Position numbers and translations under genes: made by a program
Source of the DNA: Betaproteobacteria bacterium
GTDB lineage: Bacteria > Pseudomonadota > Gammaproteobacteria > Burkholderiales > Usitatibacteraceae
Reading direction: 5' to 3'
NCBI GenBank assembly: GCA_016711875.1
Contig: JADJSD010000003.1
Location: 806,001-870,000, forward strand
DNA length: 64,000 bases
Shown here: positions 9,188-16,987 of the stretch, piece by piece
Layout of the letters: each line of letters opens with the position of its first letter
Position numbering within the stretch: the first letter of the stretch is position 1
The notes under the pieces: model-generated
What the model saw: the letters and a program-made list of their open reading frames with translations, nothing else
What the model was told of the DNA's origin: nothing
Databases searched by the model: none

Positions 9188-9860
9188 GACCGCCCGTCTC
9201 CTCCAGCCGGTAGCCCAGCCCGCGAAGGGCCCTCACGGTGACCCCTGCCGTCTCGAGCTTTCGCCGCAGGCGGCTCAGCTGGACTTCCACGGCGTTGGGC
9301 GCGGCCTCGCTGTCGGTCGGGAAGGCCGCGGCGAGGATCGCCTCCTTGGACACGATGCGGCCGGGACGGCGCGTCAGGCACTCGAGAACCGCCGCCTCGC
9401 GGCGGGTCAGTTCGATGGGCGCGTCGCCCGCGAAGGCGGCGCCCCCTTCGGCATCGAAGCGCAGCGGCCCGAACTGCCGCCAGGGCGTCGAGTCGGCGCC
9501 GCGGCGCCGAAGCAGGGCGCGCAGTCTCGCCTCCAGTTCGCCGAGCTCGAAGGGCTTCACGAGGTAGTCGTCGGCGCCGGCATCGAGCCCGCGGATGCGC
9601 TCGCCGAGCGCGTCGCGCGCCGTGAGCACGAGAACCGGAAAGCCGATGGCGCTCGCACGCATCATCCGGAGCAACTCGATGCCGTCGAGGTCCGGGAGGC
9701 CGAGGTCGAGAATGCAGGCGTCGTACGCCGCCGAGCGCGCGAGGCGAAGCGCTTCCCTTCCGCAATCTGCCACGTCCACCTGGCTGCCGTCGCGGCGCAG
9801 GGCCGCGCCGAGTCCCGCGGCGAGTCCCCGGTCGTCCTCGACCAGGAGCAGCCGGCTCAT
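9174..9860 (-). CDS. tctD: Response regulator, OmpR/TctD type
   Basis: The 228-residue regulator has a receiver domain with Asp10, the phospho-acceptor Asp52 (ILDLGLPD), the conserved Thr/Lys (LTARD and VKPF), and a C-terminal winged helix (about 130-222). The start is set at ATG 9860 because MSRLLLVEDD is the normal receiver start; the frame extends 18 codons further without homology. It forms an operon with tctE and faces tctBA across a 163-base intergenic region (9861-10023), which holds a tandem 10-bp repeat (gacagcgtcg twice, near 9873-9893) of unknown meaning. Confidence 0.9.
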   Translation of the reverse strand: MSRLLLVEDDRGLAAGLGAALRRDGSQVDVADCGREALRLARSAAYDACILDLGLPDLDGIELLRMMRASAIGFPVLVLTARDALGERIRGLDAGADDYLVKPFELGELEARLRALLRRRGADSTPWRQFGPLRFDAEGGAAFAGDAPIELTRREAAVLECLTRRPGRIVSKEAILAAAFPTDSEAAPNAVEVQLSRLRRKLETAGVTVRALRGLGYRLEETGGHAVQ

Positions 9861-10023
9861 CGCGGCGGGGGTGACAGCGTCGCGACAGCGTCGCTCGATA
9901 CAGTGGCCGGACAACCCATGGATAACCGGATCCTTCTGGCATGGCGGCAGCGGGTCGCCGTCGCATCGGGAGGCAAGCCGAAATTATAGAGGAGGCACCG
10001 GCGCCACGCCGGCGACAGCGCGC

Positions 10024-10518
10024 ATGAGGAAATTCATCCGCAACGCCCACGACTTCTGGACCGGCGTGATGTTCGCCGTGACCGGGGGTGCATTCGCCGG
10101 GATCGCGATCGTCCAGTACAAGCTCGGCACCGCCGCGCGCATGGGTCCGGGGTATTTCCCCTTCGTGCTCGGCATGATCCTGCTGGGCATCGGCATCGCG
10201 GTGCTCGTCCTGTCGATGCGCCGGTCGGAGAGGGAACGCACGGTCGACAAGTTCCACTGGACCCCGCTGTTCTGGGTACTGGGCTCCATCTGCCTGTTCG
10301 GGGTCATGCTCAAGGTGACGGGCGTCCTCTTCGCCGGCCTGGCCCTCGTCGTGGGCTCGAGCCTCGGCAGCGGCGAGTTCAAGGCGAAGGAGATCGTCCT
10401 GCTCGCCATCGGCCTCACGGTCTTCTGCGCCGCCGTCTTCGTCGGGGGCCTCAAGCTCCCCATCCCGATGTGCCCGGGCTTCGCGGCCTTCGAGCAGTTC
10501 GCGCTCTGCCGCGTCTAG
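10024..10518 (+). CDS. tctB: Tripartite tricarboxylate transporter small membrane subunit TctB
   Basis: The 164-residue protein has four hydrophobic segments (about residues 10-30, 42-63, 80-105, 118-140) and the family's GPGYFPF motif near residue 41. TctB is the small membrane subunit that works with TctA and a periplasmic TctC binder to import citrate-like di- and tricarboxylates. It begins at ATG 10024 after an AGAGGAGG ribosome site around 9989-9996, and is followed 8 bases later by tctA. No tctC is found in this window. Confidence 0.9.
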   Translation: MRKFIRNAHDFWTGVMFAVTGGAFAGIAIVQYKLGTAARMGPGYFPFVLGMILLGIGIAVLVLSMRRSERERTVDKFHWTPLFWVLGSICLFGVMLKVTGVLFAGLALVVGSSLGSGEFKAKEIVLLAIGLTVFCAAVFVGGLKLPIPMCPGFAAFEQFALCRV

Positions 10519-10526
10519 GAACCGCC

Positions 10527-12032
10527 ATGGAACTCCTGTCGAATCTCCAGCTGGGCTTCTCCGTCGCGCTCGCCGGCAGCAATATTTTGTATTGTTTTGT
10601 TGGCGTCATCCTCGGCACGCTCATCGGCGTGCTGCCCGGCATCGGCCCGGTCGCCACGATCGCGATGCTGCTGCCGGCGACTTTCGCGCTGCCTCCCGTT
10701 TCCGCCCTCATCATGCTCGCCGGCATCTACTACGGCGCGCAGTACGGCGGCTCCACCACGGCCATCCTGGTGAACCTGCCGGGTGAGGTCAGTTCGGTCG
10801 TCACCTGCCTGGACGGCTACCAGATGGCCCGCAACGGCCACGCGGGCAAGGCGCTCGCGATCGCCGCGCTCGGCTCCTTCTTCGCCGGATCGGTCGCCAC
10901 GTTCCTCATCGCGGCCTTCGCCCCGCCGCTCGCGGAGATGGCGCTCAAGTTCGGGCCCGCGGATTACTTCTCGCTCATGGTGCTCGGCCTGCTCGCCGCC
11001 GTGGTGCTCGCGCACGGCTCGCTCATCAAGGCCATCGGGATGATCATGCTGGGCCTGCTCATCGGCCTCATCGGCACCGACGTCAACTCCGGCGTCGCCC
11101 GCTACAACTTCGGCATGCCGGAGCTCATCGACGGCGTGGGCATCGGCCCCATCGCCATGGGCGTCTTCGGGTTCGGCGAGATCATCCGCAACCTCGATGC
11201 CGGCGGCGAGCAGCGCGAGGTGTTCACGAAGAAGGTCACGGGGCTCATGCCCACCTGGAGCGACATCAAGGCCGCCTTCCCGGCCGTGTGTCGCGGCACG
11301 GCCCTGGGTTCGTTCCTCGGCATCCTGCCCGGCGGCGGCCCGGTGCTCGGCGCCTTCTCCGCCTACACGCTCGAGAAGAAGCTCTCCAAGACCCCGGAGC
11401 GATTCGGCAAGGGCGCGATCGAAGGCGTCGCGGCTCCCGAGGCGGCCAACAACGCCGCGGCGCAGACGTCGTTCATTCCGCTCCTCACGCTGGGCATCCC
11501 GTCCAACCCCGTGATGGCCCTGATGATCGGCGCGATGATCATCCACGGCATCCAGCCCGGCCCGCAGATCATGACGGCCAAGCCCGATCTCTTCTGGGGC
11601 ATGATCGCCTCGATGTGGGTGGGCAACTTCCTGCTCGTCGTGCTCAACCTGCCGATGATCGGCGTGTGGGTGAAGCTCCTCACGGTGCCCTACCGGCTGC
11701 TCTACCCGGCCATCCTCATCTTCTGCTGCATCGGCGTGTACTCGATCAGCAACGCCTGGATGGACGTGCTGCTCGCCGCCGCCTTCGGCATGATCGGCTA
11801 CCTGTTCGCCAAGCTCGAATGCGAGGCGGCGCCGCTGCTTCTGGGCTTCGTGCTCGGCCCGATGATGGAGGAGAACCTGCGCCGCGCGCTGCTGCTCTCG
11901 CGGGGCGATCCCGCCGTCTTCGTGACGCGTCCGATCAGCGCGACGCTGCTCGTGCTGTCGTTCATCCTGCTGGTGATCGTGATGGCACCGGCCGTTCGCA
12001 AGAAGCGCGAGGAAGCGTTCGTCGAGGAATAG
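10527..12032 (+). CDS. tctA: Tripartite tricarboxylate transporter large permease TctA
   Basis: At 501 residues this is the full-length permease subunit with about twelve membrane segments. The two conserved glycine-rich pseudo-repeat motifs are visible: GVLPGIGPVATIAMLLP near residues 35-51 and LGILPGGGPVLGAF near 264-277, along with the GIPSNPVMALM stretch. It imports tricarboxylates by ion coupling, using a TctC-type periplasmic binder that must be encoded elsewhere. It is co-transcribed with tctB and faces the tctED signalling pair. Confidence 0.93.
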   Translation: MELLSNLQLGFSVALAGSNILYCFVGVILGTLIGVLPGIGPVATIAMLLPATFALPPVSALIMLAGIYYGAQYGGSTTAILVNLPGEVSSVVTCLDGYQMARNGHAGKALAIAALGSFFAGSVATFLIAAFAPPLAEMALKFGPADYFSLMVLGLLAAVVLAHGSLIKAIGMIMLGLLIGLIGTDVNSGVARYNFGMPELIDGVGIGPIAMGVFGFGEIIRNLDAGGEQREVFTKKVTGLMPTWSDIKAAFPAVCRGTALGSFLGILPGGGPVLGAFSAYTLEKKLSKTPERFGKGAIEGVAAPEAANNAAAQTSFIPLLTLGIPSNPVMALMIGAMIIHGIQPGPQIMTAKPDLFWGMIASMWVGNFLLVVLNLPMIGVWVKLLTVPYRLLYPAILIFCCIGVYSISNAWMDVLLAAAFGMIGYLFAKLECEAAPLLLGFVLGPMMEENLRRALLLSRGDPAVFVTRPISATLLVLSFILLVIVMAPAVRKKREEAFVEE

Positions 12033-12121
12033 GCCGCTATCTGCCCGGGCATGGGCGATAATTCGCCCATGCTCCCCGTTTCCACGATCGTCCCGCCCTT
12101 CCCGGCCGCGGCCTTCCCGCG

Positions 12122-12664
12122 ATGAGCGCGGCCGTCCGGGTCGACGTGAAGCGCACCGGCCGGCGCTTCGATGCCGAAGCCATCCTCGAACTGCCGGCGA
12201 GCGCGAAAACCGTCTGGGAGACCATCACCGACTACGACGGGCTGCCGGGATTCATGCCGGGCATCCGGTCCTGCCGCGTCCTCGAGCGCGAGGCCGGCGC
12301 GGCCGGCATCGAACGCCTCAAGGTCGAGCAGAAGGGCGAGTTCCGCTTCCTGCTCTTCGCGCAGTCGATGACGGTGGTCGTCGCCATCGAGCACGAGGCG
12401 ATGCGGATCGCGGACGCGAAAGCCATCAGCTTCGACCTGGGCTTCCTCAAGCGCAGCGCGATCGAGATTTTCGAGGGTCGCTACGAGATCCTGCCGTCGA
12501 AGGGGCGGGGCAAGTCGGCGATCGTTCCGCTGCGCTACACGGCCGTGATCGGGCTAAAGATGCTCCCCCCGCCCTCCATCGGCAGCATCGCGGTTCGCCA
12601 GAATCTCGAGGCGCAGCTGAAGGCCGTGGCCGCGGAAGTGGCGCGCCGCTCGGGGCGGGCCTAG
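12122..12664 (+). CDS. SRPBCC (START/polyketide cyclase-like) family protein
   Basis: A 180-residue single-domain protein with the helix-grip pattern of the SRPBCC superfamily (Coq10/polyketide-cyclase type). ILELPASAKTVWETITDYD leads into a core that would enclose a hydrophobic ligand cavity. No signal peptide or membrane segment is visible. It ends at 12664, four bases inside the convergent small membrane-protein gene, and marks the boundary with the photosynthesis cluster. Ligand unknown; a pigment-related role is possible only from position. Confidence 0.75.
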   Translation: MSAAVRVDVKRTGRRFDAEAILELPASAKTVWETITDYDGLPGFMPGIRSCRVLEREAGAAGIERLKVEQKGEFRFLLFAQSMTVVVAIEHEAMRIADAKAISFDLGFLKRSAIEIFEGRYEILPSKGRGKSAIVPLRYTAVIGLKMLPPPSIGSIAVRQNLEAQLKAVAAEVARRSGRA

Positions 12665-12927
12665 CGCCGGAACCGCAGCAGCATGTCCGCGGCATGCGCG
12701 ACCAACGCCGCCGCGAGCCACATCCCGATCGCCGCCATGCCGGCGCCCACGAGCGCCTCGCGAAGCGCCATCACCAGGCACAGGCCCGCCAGCAACGTGG
12801 CCGCGAGCGCTCCCGCGGAAGGCCCGCGCCCCAGCCGGCGGCGCAGCGCGAGGATCAACACGAATTCCACCAGCACCAGGACCGCGATGGCCTCGGCGAT
12901 GCGACCGGACGCGAAAAGGCTCTCCAT
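12661..12927 (-). CDS. Small membrane protein at the end of the bchP-tspO run
   Basis: This 88-residue protein has three hydrophobic helices (about 10-30, 38-58 and 62-82) and a basic end (LLRFRR). I do not recognise a named family. It is the last gene of the minus-strand run ppsR - bchG - transporter - bchP - tspO, 14 bases after tspO, so it is likely co-transcribed with bacteriochlorophyll-tail genes. Its stop overlaps the convergent SRPBCC gene by four bases. The ATG at 12927 is preferred over a frame opening further upstream, which reads through tspO out of frame. Confidence 0.6.
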   Translation of the reverse strand: MESLFASGRIAEAIAVLVLVEFVLILALRRRLGRGPSAGALAATLLAGLCLVMALREALVGAGMAAIGMWLAAALVAHAADMLLRFRR

Positions 12928-12941
12928 CGCGCGCGCCCCGC

Positions 12942-13436
12942 CTAGCTTCCGATCGCCGGATTGAGCTTCACGACGGTGAAGTTCAGGAACGCCGCGAACG
13001 AGACCCACGCGAGGTAGGGGACGAGCAGCCAGCCGGCCTGCCGCGAGATGCGACGCAGGACGAGCACCAGCGCGAGCACGGAGAGCCACAGGAAGCCGAC
13101 CTCGACGAGGGCGAGGTCGGGCCTTCGCATCGTGAAGAAGAGACAGCTCCAGCCGACGTTGAGGACCGCGTTGGCGGCGAAGCAGGCCAGCACGATTCGC
13201 CGTGTCGCCCGGTCGGAAGCCTCTCGCCAGGCGATGGCGCCAGCCACCGCGCACAGCGCGAAGATGATCGTCCAGGCCGGTCCGAACGCCCAGTCCGGGG
13301 GCTGCCAGGCGGGCTTCTTCAACGCGAGGTACCAGGGACCGATCTCGGTGAGCAAACCGCCCGTCATGGCGACGAGCGTCGCCGCGACCGCCGCGATGAC
13401 GATCGGGCGACGGTCCTTGCGCAACCCGGCGATCAC
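12942..13436 (-). CDS. tspO: TspO/MBR family tryptophan-rich sensory protein
   Basis: A 164-residue, five-helix outer- or inner-membrane protein. The family signatures are visible: GPWYLALKKPAWQPPDWAF near residues 33-51, the tryptophans in PAWTII, and the NVGWSCLFF helix. TspO binds tetrapyrroles (protoporphyrin) and in Rhodobacter dampens photosynthesis gene expression in oxygen. It starts at a GTG that overlaps the bchP stop (13433-13436), so it is coupled to bchP. Its place in the pigment operon supports a role in porphyrin sensing or trafficking. Confidence 0.92.
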   Translation of the reverse strand: MIAGLRKDRRPIVIAAVAATLVAMTGGLLTEIGPWYLALKKPAWQPPDWAFGPAWTIIFALCAVAGAIAWREASDRATRRIVLACFAANAVLNVGWSCLFFTMRRPDLALVEVGFLWLSVLALVLVLRRISRQAGWLLVPYLAWVSFAAFLNFTVVKLNPAIGS

Positions 13437-14632
13437 GGCCTCACGAGGCCGGCCAGGTGCGCGAGATCCTTGAAGAAGATGCGGACATGGGCCATCGGCT
13501 TCGCCCGGACCAGCTCCTTGTTCATGTAGGCGTCCCAGGTGAGCTTCTGGACGTCGGGATCGCGGCAGATGCTCACGAACCGCTCGCGGCGCTTGTCGCT
13601 GGAGTACCAGAAGCGCTGGAGAAGACCGAGAACGAGGAAGACCGTCCCGTGCGCCTTCATGAAGCGCTTGCGGGCGCCCTTCAGCTCGCGCGCGTCGCCG
13701 GTTTCGAGGAACACGTGGACCGCGTCGGCCGCGAGCCGGCCGCCGGTCATCGCGTAGTAGATGCCTTCGCCGGACGCCGGCGCGACGACACCGGAGGCAT
13801 CGCCTGCCAGCACGACGTCACGGCCGTTGTCCCAGCGACGAAGCGGTTTCATCGGGATGGGGGCGCCTTCGCGCCGGATGACCTCCGCGCCCGCAAGCCC
13901 GCCGGCCTCCCGGAGCAGGCCGGTCGCCTGTCGCAGCGAGAAACCCTTGCAGGCGCTGCCTACCCCCACGCTCGTCGTGGCGCCGTGGGGAAAGATCCAG
14001 CCGTAGAAATCGGGCGAGAGCTTGCCCTGGTAATAGACGTCGCACCGGGCGCCGTCGAACGACGCGGCGGGATCGGTCGGCGTCTTGACGATCTCGTGGT
14101 AGGCCGCGACGTAACGGATCTCGCCCGCGCAGGCGATCTCCTGCTTCGCCACGGCCGACTGGGCGCCGTCCGCGCCGATCACCGATCGCGCACGAACCGC
14201 GAGACGGGCCGGCCCGCCCGCGGGATCCTTCGGCTGGAAGTGGACCACCGCCGTGCCGTCGGCATCGCGCGAAATGCGCTCGAACGCGCCCGCGACCCGC
14301 TCGGCGCCGCGGGTGGCGGCACGCTGGCGCAGCCATTCGTCGAACTGCTCGCGATCCACCATGCCGACGTATCCGCCGTCGATGGGCATGTCCACCTCCC
14401 GGCCGGCGGGCGAGACCATGCGCGCGCTGCGGATGCGGGCCACGATCTGGGAATCGGGAATGTCGAAATCGCGGATGGCCCGCGGCGGAATCGCGCCACC
14501 GCACGGCTTGATGCGGCCCGCCTTGTCCAGGAGCAGGACCGAGTGTCCCTTCGAGGCGAGATCGGCCGCGGCCGTCGAACCTGCCGGGCCGCCGCCGACA
14601 ACCACCACATCGTAGATCGCGTCGCGTGGCAT
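13433..14632 (-). CDS. bchP: Geranylgeranyl reductase BchP
   Basis: The 399-residue flavoprotein reduces the geranylgeranyl tail of bacteriochlorophyll to phytyl, the last step of bacteriochlorophyll a synthesis. It shows an N-terminal FAD fold (VVVVGGGPAGSTAA near residues 9-22), the family's KPCGGAIPP motif near 42-50 and a GDASGVVAPASGEGIYYAM segment near 290-308. It lies two bases after the transporter gene and overlaps tspO by four bases (GTGA). Order bchG - transporter - bchP is the standard one in purple-bacterial clusters. Confidence 0.95.
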   Translation of the reverse strand: MPRDAIYDVVVVGGGPAGSTAAADLASKGHSVLLLDKAGRIKPCGGAIPPRAIRDFDIPDSQIVARIRSARMVSPAGREVDMPIDGGYVGMVDREQFDEWLRQRAATRGAERVAGAFERISRDADGTAVVHFQPKDPAGGPARLAVRARSVIGADGAQSAVAKQEIACAGEIRYVAAYHEIVKTPTDPAASFDGARCDVYYQGKLSPDFYGWIFPHGATTSVGVGSACKGFSLRQATGLLREAGGLAGAEVIRREGAPIPMKPLRRWDNGRDVVLAGDASGVVAPASGEGIYYAMTGGRLAADAVHVFLETGDARELKGARKRFMKAHGTVFLVLGLLQRFWYSSDKRRERFVSICRDPDVQKLTWDAYMNKELVRAKPMAHVRIFFKDLAHLAGLVRP

Positions 14633-14634
14633 GG

Positions 14635-15999
14635 TCAGGCTCCTCGGGTTTCCAGGGCGAAGGCCGGGGCGCGGGCGTCCTCGGCGACGGGTTGGGACGC
14701 AGTCTCGTCGCGGCGGCTGACATCGACGCGCGCGGCCAGCCACGCGGCGACGAGGAAAAGCACGCCTTCGCTCGCGAAGACGGCCGAATAGGCGAGCACC
14801 GGCGAACTCGTGAGGCCGCGGGCAAGATCGATGGCCACGGTGCCCAGGAAGCCTCCGGAACCGAATGCCAGGGCCTGCGCCGCGCCCCAGAGCCCCATCC
14901 GCACCCCCTCGCGCGACGGGTGGCCCGCGACCACCAGCGCCATCATCGACCCGATGGCCGCGATGGCATAGGTGCCGTTCGCGACGCCCAGGAAAAAGAC
15001 GGATGCGTTCAGCGGCCAGGAAGGGCCCACGAAGCCGGCCGCCGCGAGACCGAAGAGCGCGATCGCCGAGGTGCCGCAACCGATGAGCGTCCACAGGCGC
15101 AGCAGGCCGGGGCGGCCACCGCGACCCACGCCGCACACCACGGCGACCAGCAGCATTCCCGCGAGCACGCCGCCGTGTTGCACGCCGGAGAGTTTCGTCG
15201 ACTGGCCGGGCGTGAGGGCGAAGACGGCCCCGGCGAAGGGCTCGAGGATGAGGTCCTGCGCGCCGTAGGCGAGCATCGAGACGAAGATGAAGACGGTGAA
15301 GCGTCGCGACTGGGTCTCGTCCCAGACCTGCGCCAGGGCTTCGCGAAACGGCACGTTCGATTTCGGCTCGCGCCCCTCGCCCTCGCCGACCGGGGCGGCG
15401 TGCCCCTCCACGCCCCAGAGCGCGGCCACCGTGACCGACATCGCGATCGCGCAGACCGCCCCCGTCACCGCCACGAGACGCGCGGGCGTGTACGGATCGA
15501 GCAGGTGGCCGGCCACGCCGGCCGTCACCGCGAATCCGGCGATCATCATGATCCACACGATCGTGGCCGCCGGGGCGCGACGCCTGTCGTCGACACGCTT
15601 GGCAAGAAGTACCAGAAGCGACGTGCCGGCCGCGCCGACTCCCACGCCGATGAGCACGAAGCCCGCCACGGCGAGCGCGATGCCGGAGGCCACATCGGTC
15701 GCCATCCAGGCGGTCGCGAGCGAGGCGACCATGCCGCCGGCCGCGAGCACCATCATGCCGCCGACGATCCACGGCGTTCGCCGTCCGCCCACGTCGGAAC
15801 CGTGTCCCAGGCGCGGCCGCAGGAACTGGAGCGCGTAGTGGATGGCCACGAGCGCGCCGGGAAGCATCGCCGGCAGGGCGAGTTCCACCACCATGATGCG
15901 ATTGAGCGTCGAGGTCGTCAGCACGACGATCGCGCCGAGCGAGGTCTGGACGAGCCCCAACCGGAAGATCCCGAGCCAGCCCAGAGGCCGCGCGCTCAC
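14635..15999 (-). CDS. PucC/LhaA-family MFS protein between bchG and bchP (BCH transporter type)
   Basis: At 454 residues with about twelve membrane segments, this belongs to the BCD family of the major facilitator superfamily (PucC/LhaA/ORF428). The family motifs are readable: STLNRIMVVELALPAMLPG near residues 31-49 and a QDLILEPFAG motif near 237-246. The gene between bchG and bchP (ORF428 in Rhodobacter) is thought to help move or hand over bacteriochlorophyll during complex assembly. It starts at GTG 15999, overlapping the bchG stop (15996-15998). It is one of three family members in this window. Confidence 0.9.
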   Translation of the reverse strand: MSARPLGWLGIFRLGLVQTSLGAIVVLTTSTLNRIMVVELALPAMLPGALVAIHYALQFLRPRLGHGSDVGGRRTPWIVGGMMVLAAGGMVASLATAWMATDVASGIALAVAGFVLIGVGVGAAGTSLLVLLAKRVDDRRRAPAATIVWIMMIAGFAVTAGVAGHLLDPYTPARLVAVTGAVCAIAMSVTVAALWGVEGHAAPVGEGEGREPKSNVPFREALAQVWDETQSRRFTVFIFVSMLAYGAQDLILEPFAGAVFALTPGQSTKLSGVQHGGVLAGMLLVAVVCGVGRGGRPGLLRLWTLIGCGTSAIALFGLAAAGFVGPSWPLNASVFFLGVANGTYAIAAIGSMMALVVAGHPSREGVRMGLWGAAQALAFGSGGFLGTVAIDLARGLTSSPVLAYSAVFASEGVLFLVAAWLAARVDVSRRDETASQPVAEDARAPAFALETRGA

Positions 16000-16910
16000 G
16001 CCGGCACCGCGAGCAGCTTGCCGAGCGCGAAGGCGGACGCCAGCATGCCCAGGACGTAGAGGCTCACGCCCGTCGCGTTGTACCAGGGCGCGAGGCCCCT
16101 GGGATCGCGCAGCAGGCGGACCATGCAAAGGAGCTGGAGCGCGAGCACGCCAACCACCGCCGCCGCATGCCAGGGCGCATCCCAGTGGACGAGCAGCGCC
16201 GCGACGCCGAATTGCGGAAGCGCCATCACCGCGCAAGCCACGATGCCCGCGCGCCGGGGGCCGAGGCGCACCGGCAGGGAACCGATGCCCATGCGCCGGT
16301 CGCCCTCGAGGGACTTGAAATCGTTCAGGGTCATGATGCCGTGGGCGCCCAGGCTGTACAGCACGGCGATCGCGACGATGCGGCCGTCGGGCATCGCGCC
16401 GCCCGCCATCGCCGCCGCGCCGGTGAACCAGGCGAGGCCCTCGTAGCAGAATCCGCAGGCCGCATTGCCCCACCAGCCGTTCTGCTTGAGCCGCACCGGC
16501 GGGGCGCTGTAGGCCCAGGCGAGGACGAGACCCGCCACCGCCGCGAGCAGGACGAAGGTGCCCAGCGTGGCGGCCACCGCCAAGGAAAGCAGGGTCCAGA
16601 CGATCGCGACGTAGAGCCCGGACCGTCCCGGCATGCGGCCGGAAGGAATGGGTCGATGCGGCTCGTTGATGGCATCGACCTCCCGGTCGAACCAGTCGTT
16701 GACCGCCTGGCTCGTCGCGCAGATGAGGGGGCCGGCGAGCAGGATGCCCACGATCGCGACGCTCCAGTGGCCGGAAAGCGGCACGCCGGAGGACACGACG
16801 CCGCAGCCGAAGGCCCACATGGGAGGAAACCAGGTGACCGGTTTCAGGAGCTCCAGCACCGCGGACGGGGCCGGCAAGGCAGGCGGGGCTGAGGAGACGA
16901 TGCGGGCCAT
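15996..16910 (-). CDS. bchG: Bacteriochlorophyll synthase BchG (prenyltransferase)
   Basis: BchG attaches geranylgeranyl diphosphate to bacteriochlorophyllide a at the membrane. The protein shows the UbiA-type aspartate motifs NDWFDREVDAINEPHRPIP near residues 71-89 and NDFKSLEGDRRMG near 203-215, plus the signature LLKPVTWFPPMWAFGCG near residues 21-37, with about eight membrane segments. I take ATG 16910 (304 residues); a GTG at 16934 would add eight residues. A PpsR-type palindrome lies 32-49 bases upstream of this ATG, and a possible promoter (TTGACT 16942-16947, TAGCAT 16918-16923) would favour the shorter start. Confidence 0.94.
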   Translation of the reverse strand: MARIVSSAPPALPAPSAVLELLKPVTWFPPMWAFGCGVVSSGVPLSGHWSVAIVGILLAGPLICATSQAVNDWFDREVDAINEPHRPIPSGRMPGRSGLYVAIVWTLLSLAVAATLGTFVLLAAVAGLVLAWAYSAPPVRLKQNGWWGNAACGFCYEGLAWFTGAAAMAGGAMPDGRIVAIAVLYSLGAHGIMTLNDFKSLEGDRRMGIGSLPVRLGPRRAGIVACAVMALPQFGVAALLVHWDAPWHAAAVVGVLALQLLCMVRLLRDPRGLAPWYNATGVSLYVLGMLASAFALGKLLAVPA

Positions 16911-16941
16911 GTCGGGGATGCTATGCCCTGACACGAAAAAC

Positions 16942-16959
16942 AGTCAACTTTAATTTACA
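16942..16959. promoter_or_regulatory. PpsR/CrtJ-type operator upstream of bchG
   Basis: Read on the minus strand the site is TGTAAATTAAAGTTGACT, i.e. TGT-N12-AC(T), matching the PpsR consensus TGTcaaN6ttgACA with one mismatch in the outer triplets. It is an AT-rich island in GC-rich DNA, and its TTGACT half doubles as a candidate -35 box for bchG. ppsR itself ends 29 bases upstream. Confidence 0.65.
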
Positions 16960-16987
16960 CAACGGCCCCGAGCGCTATTCCCGAGCA

